The notes under the pieces: generated by a model
Seen by the model: only the letters and a program-made list of their open reading frames with translations
Databases searched by the model: none
Told to the model about the DNA's origin: nothing
Shown: positions 36,601-49,181 of the stretch, one piece after another
Position numbering within the stretch: the first letter of the stretch is position 1
Layout of the letters: each line of letters starts with the position of its first letter
Program-made: the position numbers and the translations under genes
From: Nymphalis io
Taxonomy: Eukaryota; Arthropoda; Insecta; Lepidoptera; Nymphalidae
Assembly: GCF_905147045.1 (NCBI RefSeq)
Contig: NC_065899.1
Span: forward strand, 3,422,501 to 3,486,500
Length of the DNA: 64,000 nucleotides
Direction: 5' to 3'

Positions 36601-37745
36601 ATACACTATTTTAGTCTTCGAGTTCATTTTGCACCAAACTTTTAGTTATAGAATATATGAATTTATTCCATTGTAAATTATTATTATAAAAAATTATGAA
36701 ATATATAAAACCAAACGTAAATTTTGAATAATATTTAACGTTTTTTTTTTATCTCATTTGGGAGGTCTCTCATGTGCGGGAATTAGGGCGACCCTTAAAA
36801 TTATGTCTATGGTATCATTAATGAAGGTCTGTTTCGAAACTTTGCCTCAGTTAGCCAACAGTGTTAATCGACATGGTACAACAAATTTACCGATTCTGCG
36901 ATGTCACAGTCACATTGGCATCTATTTTAAAAACCAGACGTGTTTAAGTGCTGACAATATTTTTTATATTAAAAAGGCCTTAGAACTTAAGATGCTATCC
37001 GTAGCAGTCAGATACAAAAAAAATCAACAGTCGCTATAAAGAGGTCATCAAGTTATTCCCCGTGGACTACGTAATAGAGATGCTTAAATTTAATATAAAA
37101 AAGGACAAATATTGGTATGAATGAGGATATAGTAGGATTGGTATTGGGTAAAAGTTTACATACGAATTGAATGAGAAAAATTAAGATAATTAATACGTTA
37201 CTTGGAAGATATTTAGTAAGGTTTCTTTTTCTTTTGCCTTTGGTGCTATTATTAAAAACTATTTAAAATAAATGTTGATAAAAAAAAAATTAAAAGTTTT
37301 TGTTATGTATAAAAATAGCGTAAGTAAAGATCTGTCAAAGCTTTCTATAAATAGAAAACATTATTTGATAATAGTAAAATGACTTGTTTCGATTTCAAAG
37401 TAATATATGTGTATGCTTGAATAAAATATCTTAAAGATTATTTGGAAGAAGTCTTTCAAGTTCCAAAGTTGCTTCCTTATTCATTCAGACTGGCAGGTAA
37501 AAGCCAATTTTCTGCCGACGAAAGTGGAATAGAAATGTCCAAATTAAAGTGCAGTGTACATTTTGGGGAATCGATTACTTTGATGTCTTGTAGTAAATGT
37601 AATTACAACTCTATTGCTATTATTATTTAAATTTGTCGTAAATATTTCCTGTAAATAGAAGTCAAGTCAACATATAAATAAAAAATGATTTAATAGATTT
37701 TTTTTTTACAATAATAACATTTTGTATTATATATGTTATATCTGG

Positions 37746-37781
37746 ATCACGTGCCTTTGTGAAATCCCAAAGGTACGTGAT
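37746..37781. other. Hairpin, 13-bp stem containing CACGTG
   Basis: ATCACGTGCCTTT (37746-37758) and AAAGGTACGTGAT (37769-37781) pair apart from one G-T position, around a 10-nt loop. Confidence 0.5.
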
Positions 37782-38654
37782 AGAAGATTAACGATAAACC
37801 ATCTCGTGAGAAATTACGATAAATAGTATCGGCGTTTAGTGTTTCATTATTACATTTACGATTGAACATCCATTCATAATATATTTATTTAATGTATTGT
37901 ATCTAGACTGAATAAAGTAAATTATTGTTAAGATCAATTAAAAGATTGTATATTATTGCAATAAATATAAATACGAAATATATGCGCTCATCTACGTTTA
38001 TTTTTAAAAGTGACGGTTCAAAACAACATATATTATATTATTAGAGGTATCTTGGAGATAAAAACGAATCCCTGGATTTGGTTGAAAACACTGATTCTTC
38101 AGACAAATTATTATTTATTTTGACTTTTTTGTAACACCTGTGTGGTGGCATAAAACTCATCAATGTAATATTTATATAGTAAAATATTTTATTAACAAAT
38201 ATTTACTAATTTTATTGATGTGAGCGATATGACAATAAGCAATATTTAAATAACGATATATCGTTAGATACTGTACATTATATAAGCCCCTATATACCTA
38301 TATATAATCCTATGTTATATGTTGTTAATGCAGTATTTGTAAATCCAATGTCTTATATGACTTACATTTGTTAGCGAGTGAAGAAGTTCGCTTCAGTCGA
38401 AGAGTTGTTTCTATTCAACGCGTCAATAACTTATGACGCTTCCGTTCCGATTGTTTTCAAATTCAATTAAACAGAACTAGTTTAATACTAGTTCATATCG
38501 TTGGCCATATTAAATTAGGTTAATGATTTTATGAATTAATTTATATTCTTATAAGGTTATGGTAAACTGGTGGATGCGGTTAGTGAAAGATTGCCTACAT
38601 ATGTCCAGTAGTGAACGTTTTTAGGTGGATATTATGATATTTACCTTTTTAAAT

Positions 38655-38760
38655 AAAGGCAAGACGACTGGCAACTTGCTCGCCTTTAGTCATTGGCAAT
38701 TTAAGAAATATTAATCATCTCTTATATTTCCAATGCGCCAGATTCACCGGTTCCACTGGG
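38655..38760 (-). repeat. Family P fragment
   Basis: CATTGGCAATTTAAGAAATA then TTCCAATGCGCCAGATT and GGTTCCACTGGG resemble the central block of family P. Confidence 0.4.
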
Positions 38761-39631
38761 TGACGACGATTATATATTAATAAAATAGGTTACAATAAGA
38801 TGCATTACAGCCAATATGATAAGCAGTCATTCCACCAAGCTGCTTACAAATTTAAAACGAAGAAGCCTTAGATTTACATACTCCATACTACAATACTATA
38901 CTGAATTATGCACTACCAATAGTTCTTGATTAATTTATTTTTTTTATATGACAACACTATTACAACTAAATATTTATACCTACATTAATTATACTTCCAA
39001 AGTTCCGATTAAAACTTCGTGAACATTTAAAACGCCTCGCGAATTCAGAGTGAATATCATAGATAATTTAAGATCTCGACCAATGAAATCGCGTCATTCG
39101 ATGTCAAAGTTGCTTATTTGTCTTTACTTGTTACCTTGTGGTTGGTATAGGCTATCGGTTTCCATACGATGTTTTATTTAACCACCACAAAATGAGTTAA
39201 ATTTTATTAAATACAAATGAAGTACATTAAAATTCAGCGGTGTTCGATCAAATTCGAACCCCCTTTAAATAATACATTATTTTGTTAATATTATCTTGAT
39301 ATATTCTATATAAGAATAGATTATAAAAATAATTAAGCAAACGTATCATTCTCCCCAAGAGAACCAGCATAAGCCTAATTACTTCGAATAGGATTTAAAA
39401 AAAAACTCTTAATAATGAATCATAAATATGGGTCTTTTAATTTTCACAGCGTAAAAACTTAAAAAAATTGACACGATCTCTATGGCATGTTGACATGTGA
39501 TATTCTATAATTTATAAAATGTGATTAATTTCGAAATATGCTGCCTGTCACTGTGTAAATAATTTAAAGTTTTAATAATAATAAAATTATAATGTTACGC
39601 TTGAAAATGCGATAATAATAATATAAATAAG

Positions 39632-39700
39632 CCAAGATGGCCCAGTGGCTAGAACACGTGAACATTTATTGAGGATTGTGAGGTCTAACCCGAGCACTTG
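39632..39700 (+). repeat. SINE S1 head fragment
   Basis: CCAAGATGGCCCAGTGGCTA then GGTCTAACCCGAGCAC is a tRNA-like S1 head; the body is absent. Confidence 0.55.
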
Positions 39701-39797
39701 GGGCATAATGAAAATGAAATAAAATGCATTTTTATATAAAATTACGTATTAGTAATCCGTAAAAAGAGAAATTAAAGTTCCATATATTTACTGAATT

Positions 39798-40057
39798 GAG
39801 CCGGTTGGCGTGGTTGGTAGAACACTTGCCTTTCACGCCGAAGGTTGTGGGTTCGATTCCCACCCACGCAGACATTTGTGTGCATGAACATGTCTGTTTG
39901 TCCTGAGTCTGGGTGTAATTATCTATATAAGTATGTATTTACAAAAAGAAAAGTAGTATATGTAGTGTATCAGTTGTCTGGTTTCCATAGCACAAGCTTT
40001 ATACAAGCTTAATTTGGGATCAGATGGCCATGTGTGAAAAATGTCCCAGGATATTAT
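39798..40057 (+). mobile_element. tRNA-headed SINE, family S2
   Basis: Very similar to the copy at 9345 over about 260 bp. Short flanking TGAATT at 39792-39797 and 40058-40063 may be the target duplication. Confidence 0.85.
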
Positions 40058-40063
40058 TGAATT

Positions 40064-41062
40064 AACTTTATGCTATAAGTAGTTAAAAATTAATCGTAAA
40101 GTTACACAAGTTACATAAGCTAGGCTTGCTCTCAATATTACAAAATTCATGAAGTTACTTTCAAAGTGATGACTGAAACCATAATGTAGCTTATAAATAA
40201 GCGCATTACCTATTTTTACGATAATAGCCCGTCCATACTACATAAGCTACCCCTATTCCTATCAACATTTCATACTAATTAAGTGCCTTTATAATCCGCT
40301 AGCATTCGTCCGCGGTTTCTCCCACATTATTGATAAAATATAAGTTATGATATAAGTGATATGTTTTAGCTTTTCGCTGTTTTTGATTCGTAATATAATA
40401 ATGTACTATAAATTCGTAATACGTATTAGGTACAATTAGTTTTCAATTGCGGCTTCGCCTGCGTGTTAGGTGAGGAAGGCAGATGTGAGGTATAAAAAAT
40501 CATATGTGCTGCCTTAAGGTTTAAGTTTGCTTCATACTAAATTTTATCAAAATTGCTTGTGTGACTAAGCCGTGAAAGCGTTACAGACAGTATGAGCACT
40601 GCCCTGAGTCTGTAAAGGAAGAAAAAAATAAAAATTAAGATTTTTTAATTACAATCAACACATACTAACCGGTAACATTAAACAAGAAACATGTTAAGAA
40701 TTAATATATCGGTTTCGAAACAAACAATATCGGTTACAAAGTTTCAAATATTGTAGCTATTATAAACTAAATTTCTAATAAAATTAGACCTTTCCGATAC
40801 TTAACAAAAGCCGATCATACATACTATAACAAAGAGGTATATAACTCAAAACTGGTAGTTGGCAGACACATAACATTCTACTACAGTCAAGTAGATTATA
40901 TTTAATATTAAGGATATGTCCAAACTTTGTACTAGACCTTTGTTCAAATAACGTTTGGGACATTCTCGGAGTCTGAGATTCAAGCCTTTATGAAGTGCCC
41001 TTATATGTGCCTTTAAATATAAGTTGTGAAAGAAGTGATATGTAGCTTTAACTACAGAAATA
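40064..41062. other. Intergenic, decayed repeat only
   Basis: Only the 40440-40615 repeat was recognised. Confidence 0.5.
40440..40615 (-). repeat. Common lepidopteran decayed repeat
   Basis: TTGCGGCTTCGCCTGCGTGT, TTGCTTCATACTAAATTTTA and AGCCGTGAAAGCGTTACAGA share order with 41640-41740. Confidence 0.4.
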
Positions 41063-41560
41063 CGAAGGCAAAAAAAATATTACGAAGGAATGAAACTATA
41101 TAACAAATTACCTAACGATATTAAAGAAATCCAGTCCTTTACTTTATATAAAAAAACAATAAAACACTTCATATCAAAAAAATCTCTTAAGTTTTTAATA
41201 AATTAATTAAATAATTATTTAGGAATAAAATGTGTATTTATGTATATGTGTTTGTGTGTGTATATTATATTTATAAACACATATGTATGAAAAAAATATC
41301 AGATAAAAACTATTTTGTAGTATTTAAAATAGAAATAAACACAAATAAATATGTAATAGCCGTAGACTTGCCATGTCAACGATACGTAATAGTAGTCTTA
41401 CTTTTCCTTTTACCCACCTACAACAATGTTAAAATATAACAAACTAGTTTAAGAATTTACTAATACCCACATGTTCCATAATTTTTGTATTTACTTATAT
41501 GATTAACGTGTGTTTCTCATATTAAGTGAATTGTATTCTTTTTTGAGAAATAAATGTCTT
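41063..41560 (+). mobile_element. LINE 3' end with C-terminal ORF remnant
   Basis: Codons at about 41063-41206 read RRQKKYYEGMKLYNKLPNDI..., the usual C-terminal end of jockey/CR1-like LINE proteins, closed by TAA. About 350 bp of AT-rich 3' UTR follows, ending near AATAAATGTCTT. Upstream coding is lost. Confidence 0.6.
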
Positions 41561-41639
41561 AAACCATGAAAGCATTTAACGTCGTTTTATATTTATAGTA
41601 CAAGGAATAATATACCAGTTTTCCTTGCGGTTCAAGCTT

Positions 41640-41740
41640 GCTTCACACTGAATTTCATCAAAATCGGTTAAGTGATTTAACCGTGAAAGCCTAACAGAGA
41701 GACAGAGTTACTCGAACTTATAATATTAGTATATAGATAG
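41640..41740 (-). repeat. Common lepidopteran decayed repeat
   Basis: GCTTCACACTGAATTTCATC, AACCGTGAAAGCCTAACAGA and ACTTATAATATTAGTATATA are the usual end of this repeat. Confidence 0.4.
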
Positions 41741-43086
41741 TTATAAAATTAATAGTAATGAATAGTTTTATTATTAATTAAATTGTTTACAATGACAACA
41801 GAAAATATTCGTGGTCTATCTCATCTCGAGACATGATAAATACTTTTTTTTAAATTAGTTGTATGTTGCTGGATTCACTTTTATAATTGTATTGTGCATA
41901 TTGGTAAGCGTAAGCGTAATTATTTCTAAGCTTGGAACAAATGCAGAAATAATTTCTATAGCATGTAGCGTACTCCTTAGGGATTGCCAAAAAAGCCAAG
42001 GTCGTATGAAGTCAGACTCTCGCTTTAAGTTGGGCTCTTTGCAGCGAGTATCAAATATTCCATTTCTTAAATTAAGCACTCTGTTGTAATTCACTCGTAC
42101 CGTTCCCAAAGACTTGAGAAGTTCCTGTTTCGAGTTCAAGCTAAATCGCCTATAACTGCGCCTATAACTCCTTTACATCCCCCATCAGAACAGTACTCGA
42201 CGCGAGCTTTAGTATCCCTGGCTTTGTAAACTTTGGTCTTGTTACAATTTATATTATTGATGTGCATTCTGACTCACATTGCGAGTTACGCAAAATATTA
42301 TATAGCTTTGTTTAGCATTAACTTGAATTCAGTAATTATTGTTTTTTTTGTTGCCTTTCTCTTATAGAATGTTTATAGCACATTCAAATAAAATGTTATA
42401 TGTACTTACTGTAATGTATGTGACAATTATTATAAAATATTTTAAATAAATTTCGTTATATTATTTGTGTACAATTTATAATTATATTATGATTATATAA
42501 TATAAGCCACTTAGCGAATGTGCTAGTACGTTTTATTTATATAAATACAACTCTTTAGTTTACTAGATTACTGTTTATATTGGATCGTATGCTGTTTTGA
42601 AAGAACTATTAAAAGGAATTTTGAAAGGGTGCATTTAATTTAAATTAAGAAACGTTATATAGTGTAATGTATAATATACATCTGGCCTTGTATTAAAAAA
42701 TATATAAGCATATATTTTTTAAATGCGATCGTAAAAGATGAAAAATTAGTAATCATGCTTTTTTTACACAATATGTTTATATGGTAATAATTTAGTAAAA
42801 ATCTCTCAATTAGGTCAAATATTTAAATATGATCCCAACATCGGGTGCTAATTTAAAAATCCTTTGCAATATAATTCTGTTCGAATTCTGGAAGATCCCA
42901 ATTTCCTATAGGAAATTGACAGAGCATCTTGTCGTAATCTTAAGCATCGTTGAAGTGAAATTATATTTATGTGCTATTAAAAGGCCTATTACGCTAAATC
43001 GTGTATATGTCACATATTTGAGAATATACATATGTAAAATAGGTAATATCTAGTCTAGTCGACTATTAGATGTCTAGCTTATGTAC
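41741..43086. other. Intergenic; 20-bp palindrome
   Basis: CAATTTCCTATAGGAAATTG at 42899-42918 is a perfect palindrome. Overlapping open frames on both strands at 41855-42139 are not recognised. Confidence 0.5.
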
Positions 43087-43368
43087 AGTACAGCCTGTGA
43101 ATGTCCCACTGCTGGGCGAAGGCCTCCTCTCCCTTTTTGAGGAGAAGGTGTTGGAGCTTATTCCACTACGCTGCTCAAATACGGGTTGGTGGAACACACA
43201 TTGTGAAATTAGTCATGCAGATTTCCTTACGATGTTTTCTTTACCGTTAAGCACGAGATGAATTATAAGCACAAATTAAGCAAAAATTCAATAATGCTTG
43301 CCCGGGTTTGAACCCACGATCATCAGTTAAGATTCACGCGCTCTTACCACTCGGCTATCTCGGCTTTC
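43087..43368 (-). mobile_element. SINE S1
   Basis: Near full-length minus copy: tail side CAGCCTGTGAATGTCCCACT, head side GCCCGGGTTTGAACCCACGA then TCGGCTATCTCGGC. No clean target duplication. Confidence 0.85.
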
Positions 43369-43409
43369 GCTAGCATATAAGTATGATTATTATTTTTGTA
43401 TATTATAGG

Positions 43410-43625
43410 ATGATTATGTTGATGACTGATGTTAAATAGCCACCACCGCCCATAGACATGAGTGATGTCAGAAATATTAACCATTCCTTACATCGACAAT
43501 GTGCTATCATAGATATACTGACTCCCTCACCCTTCAAACCGGAAGGCAACAATACTGTGTTGTTATTTAACGATAGAATATCTGATGAATTGGTGGTGCT
43601 TACCCAGACGGGTTTGCACAAAGAA
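43410..43625 (-). mobile_element. Poly(A) retroposon, family P, diverged
   Basis: CTTACATCGACAATGTGCTA, TCACCCTTCAAACCGGAAGG, GAATATCTGATGAATTGGTG and CCCAGACGGGTTTGCACAAA follow family P order. It lies 1.6 kb upstream of the receptor start. Confidence 0.65.
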
Positions 43626-44228
43626 ACTCGACTTGACGTGAGTAATATACACATTGAGTGTATTTCTTTTTAGCACACAAATCAGCACACAAAAAATTAA
43701 TTATATTTTTGAGATTAGATACAATTCAGATAAGCGCATGTTTCTTTCGAGAAAATCTAAGATTAATGAAACAGAAAAAAATGTTTGACTACAAAGGTTT
43801 TATAGGTTTATATTACAGTATTCTACTGAAATTTCAACAACGTTATAATTACAATTCATATAAATCCAATTGAAATAGTGATAAATGACAAGGATAATTG
43901 CAGAGCATTTTTCAAATGTCCAAAGACATATTTAATGGAACAACCGTAAAATTCGATCATTTTTCACTCTAATCCTACCAACGACAAATATAGAATAATC
44001 TAGAATTGATTTTATATCCTCGGCTTAATATACCATTTTGTCATATTATGTACATGGTTGGGTAATAAGAATATTAACAACTTTTTTTAGATATATATTT
44101 TTGTTTATATAATATTTTGCGATGAATATTATGTGCCAATTTCAAGAACATCAATTAGTTATTCCTTAATTGCTATTTATAAAAAAAATTTGAAATAATT
44201 CGGTAAAAATATAGTGCGGGAAAAATTT

Positions 44229-44340
44229 GCTAAGCTTATTTATTTACTTATTAAGTCTTTATTGCACACAATTTACGAACATTATATAAAGCACAGGTAG
44301 AACATAAAGTATACAAAGCTTGTACTTTAATTTACAATAA
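44229..44340 (-). mobile_element. Probable LINE 3' end fragment
   Basis: On the minus strand this ends in GTGTGCAATAAAGACTTAAT and a TAAATAAATA tail, a form common to LINE 3' ends in Lepidoptera. No coding part is seen. Confidence 0.35.
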
Positions 44341-44669
44341 TTTTCTTTTATCGATTATTTGATCTTTAAGCATTTTTAAAAGGAAGCGAATCACTCATAT
44401 TTCCGGATTGGCATTTTTCTGTTCAATTAAAAAAAAACTCTTAAATTTAATTACACCAGGGCTTATTCCAAATTACTCAATCTCGGGTCACTTTGTTCAT
44501 TCACCCACAACTTACAGCTATCATTATATGAACTATTGAACCAAGTCAATACCCTACGGTCTTTGGATACTGTATATCAATTATTCATAGGTAGATTTCA
44601 CGACAGGTGGAGGTTACAATTCTACTCTTTAATATACTAAATTATTTGTTTTCAATTTTTGTAATTTAT

Positions 44670-44850
44670 TTAATAGTAAGACGGACGAGCAAAGGGTATG
44701 GCCACCTGAGTGGTCGTAAGAAATATACAATAAAATAAGCATTCCTTACACTGACAATATGTCACCAACCTTGCGTACTAAAATGTTATCTCCCTTCTAC
44801 CTTCTACATTTACTCACTCCTTCAACCTATTCAGATAGGAAGCCTTATTA
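44670..44850 (-). repeat. Family P fragment, diverged
   Basis: AGTAAGACGGACGAGCAAAG, CCTTACACTGACAATATGTC and ACCAACCTTGCG match the T-run half of family P. Confidence 0.5.
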
Positions 44851-45204
44851 TTTAATATTTCTTCTACTATTGAGAAGCGATGTGTATTAAGGTCATAGCA
44901 TTTTTTTAAGCAGGAGAACCTTTAAAGTAATTGTTTAAGAACTAACTGCGGTTTTAATTTTTTGTAGTAAAATATAGTTGATATTTAAATCAACAATTAT
45001 TGTTCTTTGTTTCAGATGACTGGAGCTGATCATCCGCATTACATGATTAATATATTAAAAATGACGACAAAGCCTTGCTTCATATAAAATAATACGGATT
45101 AATTATAATGAGGAATAGCTTCACGCCACCAAAGATAGTGCACATAATATGATCTAAATGCCTTATTCAAAAAAACAGTGCGCTGCCGGTCGCAGGCGCC
45201 GACT

Positions 45205-48200
45205 ATGTTCGACTCGACTAAAGGCGCATTGCTAGTAGCGCCATCTCTGTCTAACAGCTCGTGTTGGCCCAATGGAAAAGGTTGGCCGTCTACATTTCCA
45301 GCGACGGAAGACATACTAAAAGCCTTTTTCATTTTTGCCCTATCTATGGCAATTGTTTTCTGTAATTTGGTACTTATTTGCGTGTTGAACAATCGTAGGT
45401 ATATAAAGTACATTGACAATCAGGTGAGGGTATGAAAATTTGTTTTAATTTTATGAATTATTTATTTATATTTTTCTCATGCATAATATACTTTATAATT
45501 TTCATTAATTAACGGTTTTTGGTTCTTTTTTGTAATGAACTTCATTAAAGGATTAAAGGCTGATGGTGTACGAACATCATTAAAACATCATTAATATTTT
45601 GGAAATTCATCAAGTTGACAATTGACCGGCTAGCTCGAAATGAACCATATTACCACTTATGATCTTAGCAAGGCAGCCATAGTTTTGTTAGCCGATGGTA
45701 TTATTTTACATATTACGGTTTTCAGAATCTGCAATATAATAGGTTTTGCAACATTACTGGTGTTCCAAAACATGTAAACATTTGATATTATTGATTTGAT
45801 ATTAATTATTATCAATAGCAGAACATTTGTTCTAGGTTCAAATACGAATTATACGATGAAAGTTTGTAAACGTATTGTCATATTAGCATGTTTGGAAATT
45901 TATCTGCTATTATACTTCATCATTATTTTAAGAAGAGTCTATAAACACGGTTTATTTTTTACAGCCAAGGTATTTACTGACGTCTCTGGCACTGAACGAC
46001 TTATTTACTGGGATTCTTATTGCCCCCGTGGCTCTCTTGCCTGCCTTGTATAAGTGTTGGCCTTACGGCGAAATATTTTGTCAGATACAGGTATAATAAT
46101 GCTTATAATTATATATTTTAAAAACAATTTGGCATATAATAGCATTTTTGCAACATTACGTTTACGAAATAGAACCATTAAATCCAGTTGAAAGTAGGAG
46201 AAACGACAACGTCTTCCTTAAACTTTAGTTAAACGAGAGACGAGGAGAAAATGAGTAAAGTTAATAATTCTTGTAAAAAGTTCGCAATTGAGGAAGCGAG
46301 TTTGAAGGTAATCGGATACTCATTTTTGATATAATTCTGTTTTGATATTTCAAATATAAACAAAATATTCAAATCTATAATTTGAGTAATCATAATATTT
46401 GTAAATATTTTAAGAATGATTTCAATATTTTTACATGCCGTTAAAGAATCAATAAGGTGAAGTTTCTGTAATAACGTTACAACTGTTACCGAGTGACCGA
46501 GTGTAAGAGACCATAAATAATTTACTCTTTGAAAGTAAGCCTTTTATTTACCTCGTTAACCCGTTTTATAAGGCCGCTCGACCTCTAATATCATTGTTGT
46601 TTTTGACATAAGGCTGTACAGTAAAATGCTGTTGAAGAGTTTTGTATTTCAGGCGCTTTTAAGGGGAGCTGTGAGTCAACAAAGTGCTGTTATTCTAGTT
46701 TGTATGGCGATAGATAGATACTTGTATCTACTTCATCCAAATACTTATCATAAACACTCCAGTAAAAAGGTAAAAACAAAATAAACACTTTTTGAAAATA
46801 AAACTGTGATAAATTCATCTTGGATTTTCGGCATTTGGAAATCCAAGGTTGTATTCAAAGACGGCTTTCCTTAATAATACCTTTCAACGGTGGAATCTTT
46901 TCTTTAAGTAGCTTAAGAAGTTTTGGGTGTTAGAATTTAAATATGATTTAGATACAAATATAAAGGCAGATCTATTCTTGCACATTGCTTTGACCTAATA
47001 ATCCAATTCATCACCACGAAATTTGTTTAAAGATGTTGAAAGTTGTTTGAGTTTTGTGAAGGGAATTTAATTGAATTTATTGAAGTTTTTTTTTAATAAA
47101 TGTTAGAAATAATTCAATATGATTGAATAACTTCAAATAGGTAAATTTAAATAAAATATGAAGAACATATTTATATTCATATAATAATAATGAATGTACC
47201 CAAAATGATAATTAATAATTTATTTTTATTACAGGGTTGCGTTTTAATAATAAGCATAACTTGGATTCTGTCAGTATCTTTATTTGCAATTATGGTTCTA
47301 CCACGTACCGGGTATTATTTCAATTCGACGGGTTTGATGGCATGTGACGTATTTCACAGTAGAATTGCATTCAGGTAATATTTAGTATTTTTAATTGCAT
47401 TTTCAAAATAATATTATAATTTACCTAATTAACAAATGAAAGAAATTTCTTTCTTTTTGCTTTATTTACAATTTTGACATTTTTCGATGTCAAATTATAT
47501 TATTGATATAATATAAAATATATTTTATAATAGATAAAATAATAAATTTAGTTTATGTTGTTTATTTCTTTTAGAATTCTAGCTTGTTGTGCATATTACT
47601 TTCCAACAACAATGGCGCTGATGTATTGTTATGGATCAGGTTTTCATGTTAGCAAAACAAGAAGTAAATGTAATCAAGATCCAAGACCTAATGGTGTACC
47701 AGTACCTTGTAATAAAAATCACAGTAATCTTGAAACTATTGTAAGTTTTTATATTGTAAATGTACGAAAAGATTTTAACTCGTCGACTTTTAAATTTACT
47801 TTCTGTGTTAAAGCAAATTCAGACTCCAGTCAGGCCGCATAGCGTGAGCACATCTCGTACAATGGCTGCAATGTCTCTAGGATTTATAGTAATGGTAACT
47901 CCAGCCACTATCCAAGAAGTAGTAGCAGCGTGCACGGGTTGTAAGGTATACATTTTCTACAAAATGGTTGTTATATTATTTTTATAAAAAATATTAATAT
48001 CATATTTTCTTTTAATTATAGGTACCGCCATCATTAGACTTTATCGTCACATGGTTAGCTCTTAGTGACAGTTTTTGGAATCCGTTCTTATATTGGCTAC
48101 TAAATAGTCATTTTAGGAGAATAAGCAATGAGCTTATTCAGTATTATGTAAGTCTTAATCAATCCATTATTTTTATTTATACATTTTTAATGTATTTGAA

Positions 48201-48758
48201 TTGTCAGAATACCTTATCGGTTAAATTAATACTGTTTCATGTATTAATATACATTTTCATATTAATAATGGTACTTTTTTCTAATAGCTATGCTGTCGAA
48301 GAACTAAATCATTTCAAAGTTTTGAAAAGCCCACTGGCTGTTGTGGGTCCTCAATTACCTCAGATGGACTACATTCAAAAGGAGAGTTTGAGGGACTTGG
48401 TGAAAAATATTGGGGAGAAATTTTAGAAAGGACAGTATCCTCTAATTCCCTTCACGCAATTCAAAAAGCATGTCACAGAGATGCTATGCGATGCACTGGA
48501 TCGTTTAAAGGTTACCCAAGCGGAACTTGTAAGCATGGATCAAGATTTTTTGATGGTTATGGACTCACAGATTATAGACAATTAGATAGATCTGCATTTC
48601 AAATCGAACCTTGCTCAAGACAATGTAGATTAAAGACATCAGATTTTTGTTTATTTAGATCTGGTCCCGGCCTTGAGTGTGGGCGTTCCCGTTCCAATCT
48701 TAGTTTGGATGAGGGTAACTTCAACAAAATTTGTAATGGTAGGCATCCAGAATTGTGA
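45205..48758 (+). CDS. Orphan class A (rhodopsin-like) GPCR, eight coding exons
   Basis: Predicted seven-transmembrane receptor of 495 residues, acting at the plasma membrane through G proteins. Exons: 45205-45423, 45965-46090, 46653-46769, 47235-47374, 47575-47740, 47823-47945, 48022-48147, 48288-48758; every intron is GT...AG and frame is kept. Seen: a sequon at N17; N54 in TM1; LALND (D85) in TM2; C112 before TM3; D136-R137-Y138; W164 in TM4; a sequon at N184; C191 in loop 2; P211 in TM5; P283 in TM6; NPFLY (317-321) in TM7; a C341-C342 palmitoylation-type pair. The residue at 3.32 is R119, not the Asp of amine receptors, and W6.48 is replaced by V281, so the ligand is unknown. The TM7 region loosely recalls GPR161-like or amine-like orphans; this is from memory and unverified. 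The start is the first ATG after an in-frame stop at 45145; -3 is A. A 5' UTR acceptor is possible near 45015. The terminal TGA is suspicious (see the 3' extension). Confidence 0.9.
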
Positions 48759-49181
48759 GAGTTCCGAAATTGTCCGGTTTTCGGGCATAGAAGTAATAGC
48801 ATAGGTATGTATCCTGGAATAGAACATTTTAATTCAAACATAAAGTGGAAATTCGATGAATCGCCTTGTACGGAAGATGATGACATGCCAAATTTAGAGC
48901 ATAATTTGGATAGAATACGTAGTTTGAGTGAAGAGAAGAGTTTCAATGCTTACGGTATTAAAGAGCACGATAATTTATTGGAAGTGGAAGTGAATGATGT
49001 AATCGAAGACGATTCGGATGATTTTAATGACTTTAACGGTCGTGAATGTTTCGAGGAAAAAAGTGATTATGGCATTACTCATAAATTTTCCCGAAATTCT
49101 TCACTTTCTAATAGAGAACTTGATGTTATAAAAGAAAGTTCCAGAAGTTCTAGTGATACTGAAGTAACATTGACACGATGA
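48759..49181 (+). other. Open 3' extension of the GPCR tail beyond an in-frame TGA
   Basis: After the TGA at 48756-48758 the receptor frame stays open for 140 codons and ends at a second TGA, 49179-49181. The extension is acidic and serine-rich, like a cytoplasmic receptor tail (for example a DDSDDFNDFN run, and SSRSSSD near the end). Possible explanations are stop readthrough, a nonsense allele or base error, RNA editing of UGA to UGG, or a skipped 66-nt mini-intron 48739-48804. That segment begins GTAGGC and ends CATAG, and its removal would keep frame and delete the TGA. Alternatively it is real 3' UTR that happens to be open. Confidence 0.55.

Larger units (their letters stand above)
35200..38654. 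other. Intergenic with weak open frames
   Basis: Apart from the GC island (36100), SINE piece (36419) and hairpin (37746), open frames at 36758-37039 and 37442-37630 start with TTG rather than ATG and show no domain. Confidence 0.5.

Noticed and set aside
36758..37039. 93-codon ORF
   Set aside because: Starts with TTG, no domain; likely chance although composition is not extreme.
37442..37630. 62-codon ORF with cysteine-containing end
   Set aside because: Starts with TTG; no zinc-finger spacing or homologue recognised.
45178..45204. Longer receptor N-terminus starting at 45178
   Set aside because: That codon is GTG. The first ATG in frame is 45205, and an in-frame stop lies at 45145-45147.
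48599..48946. 115-codon minus-strand frame under the receptor tail
   Set aside because: Shadow of the coding strand; no independent features.
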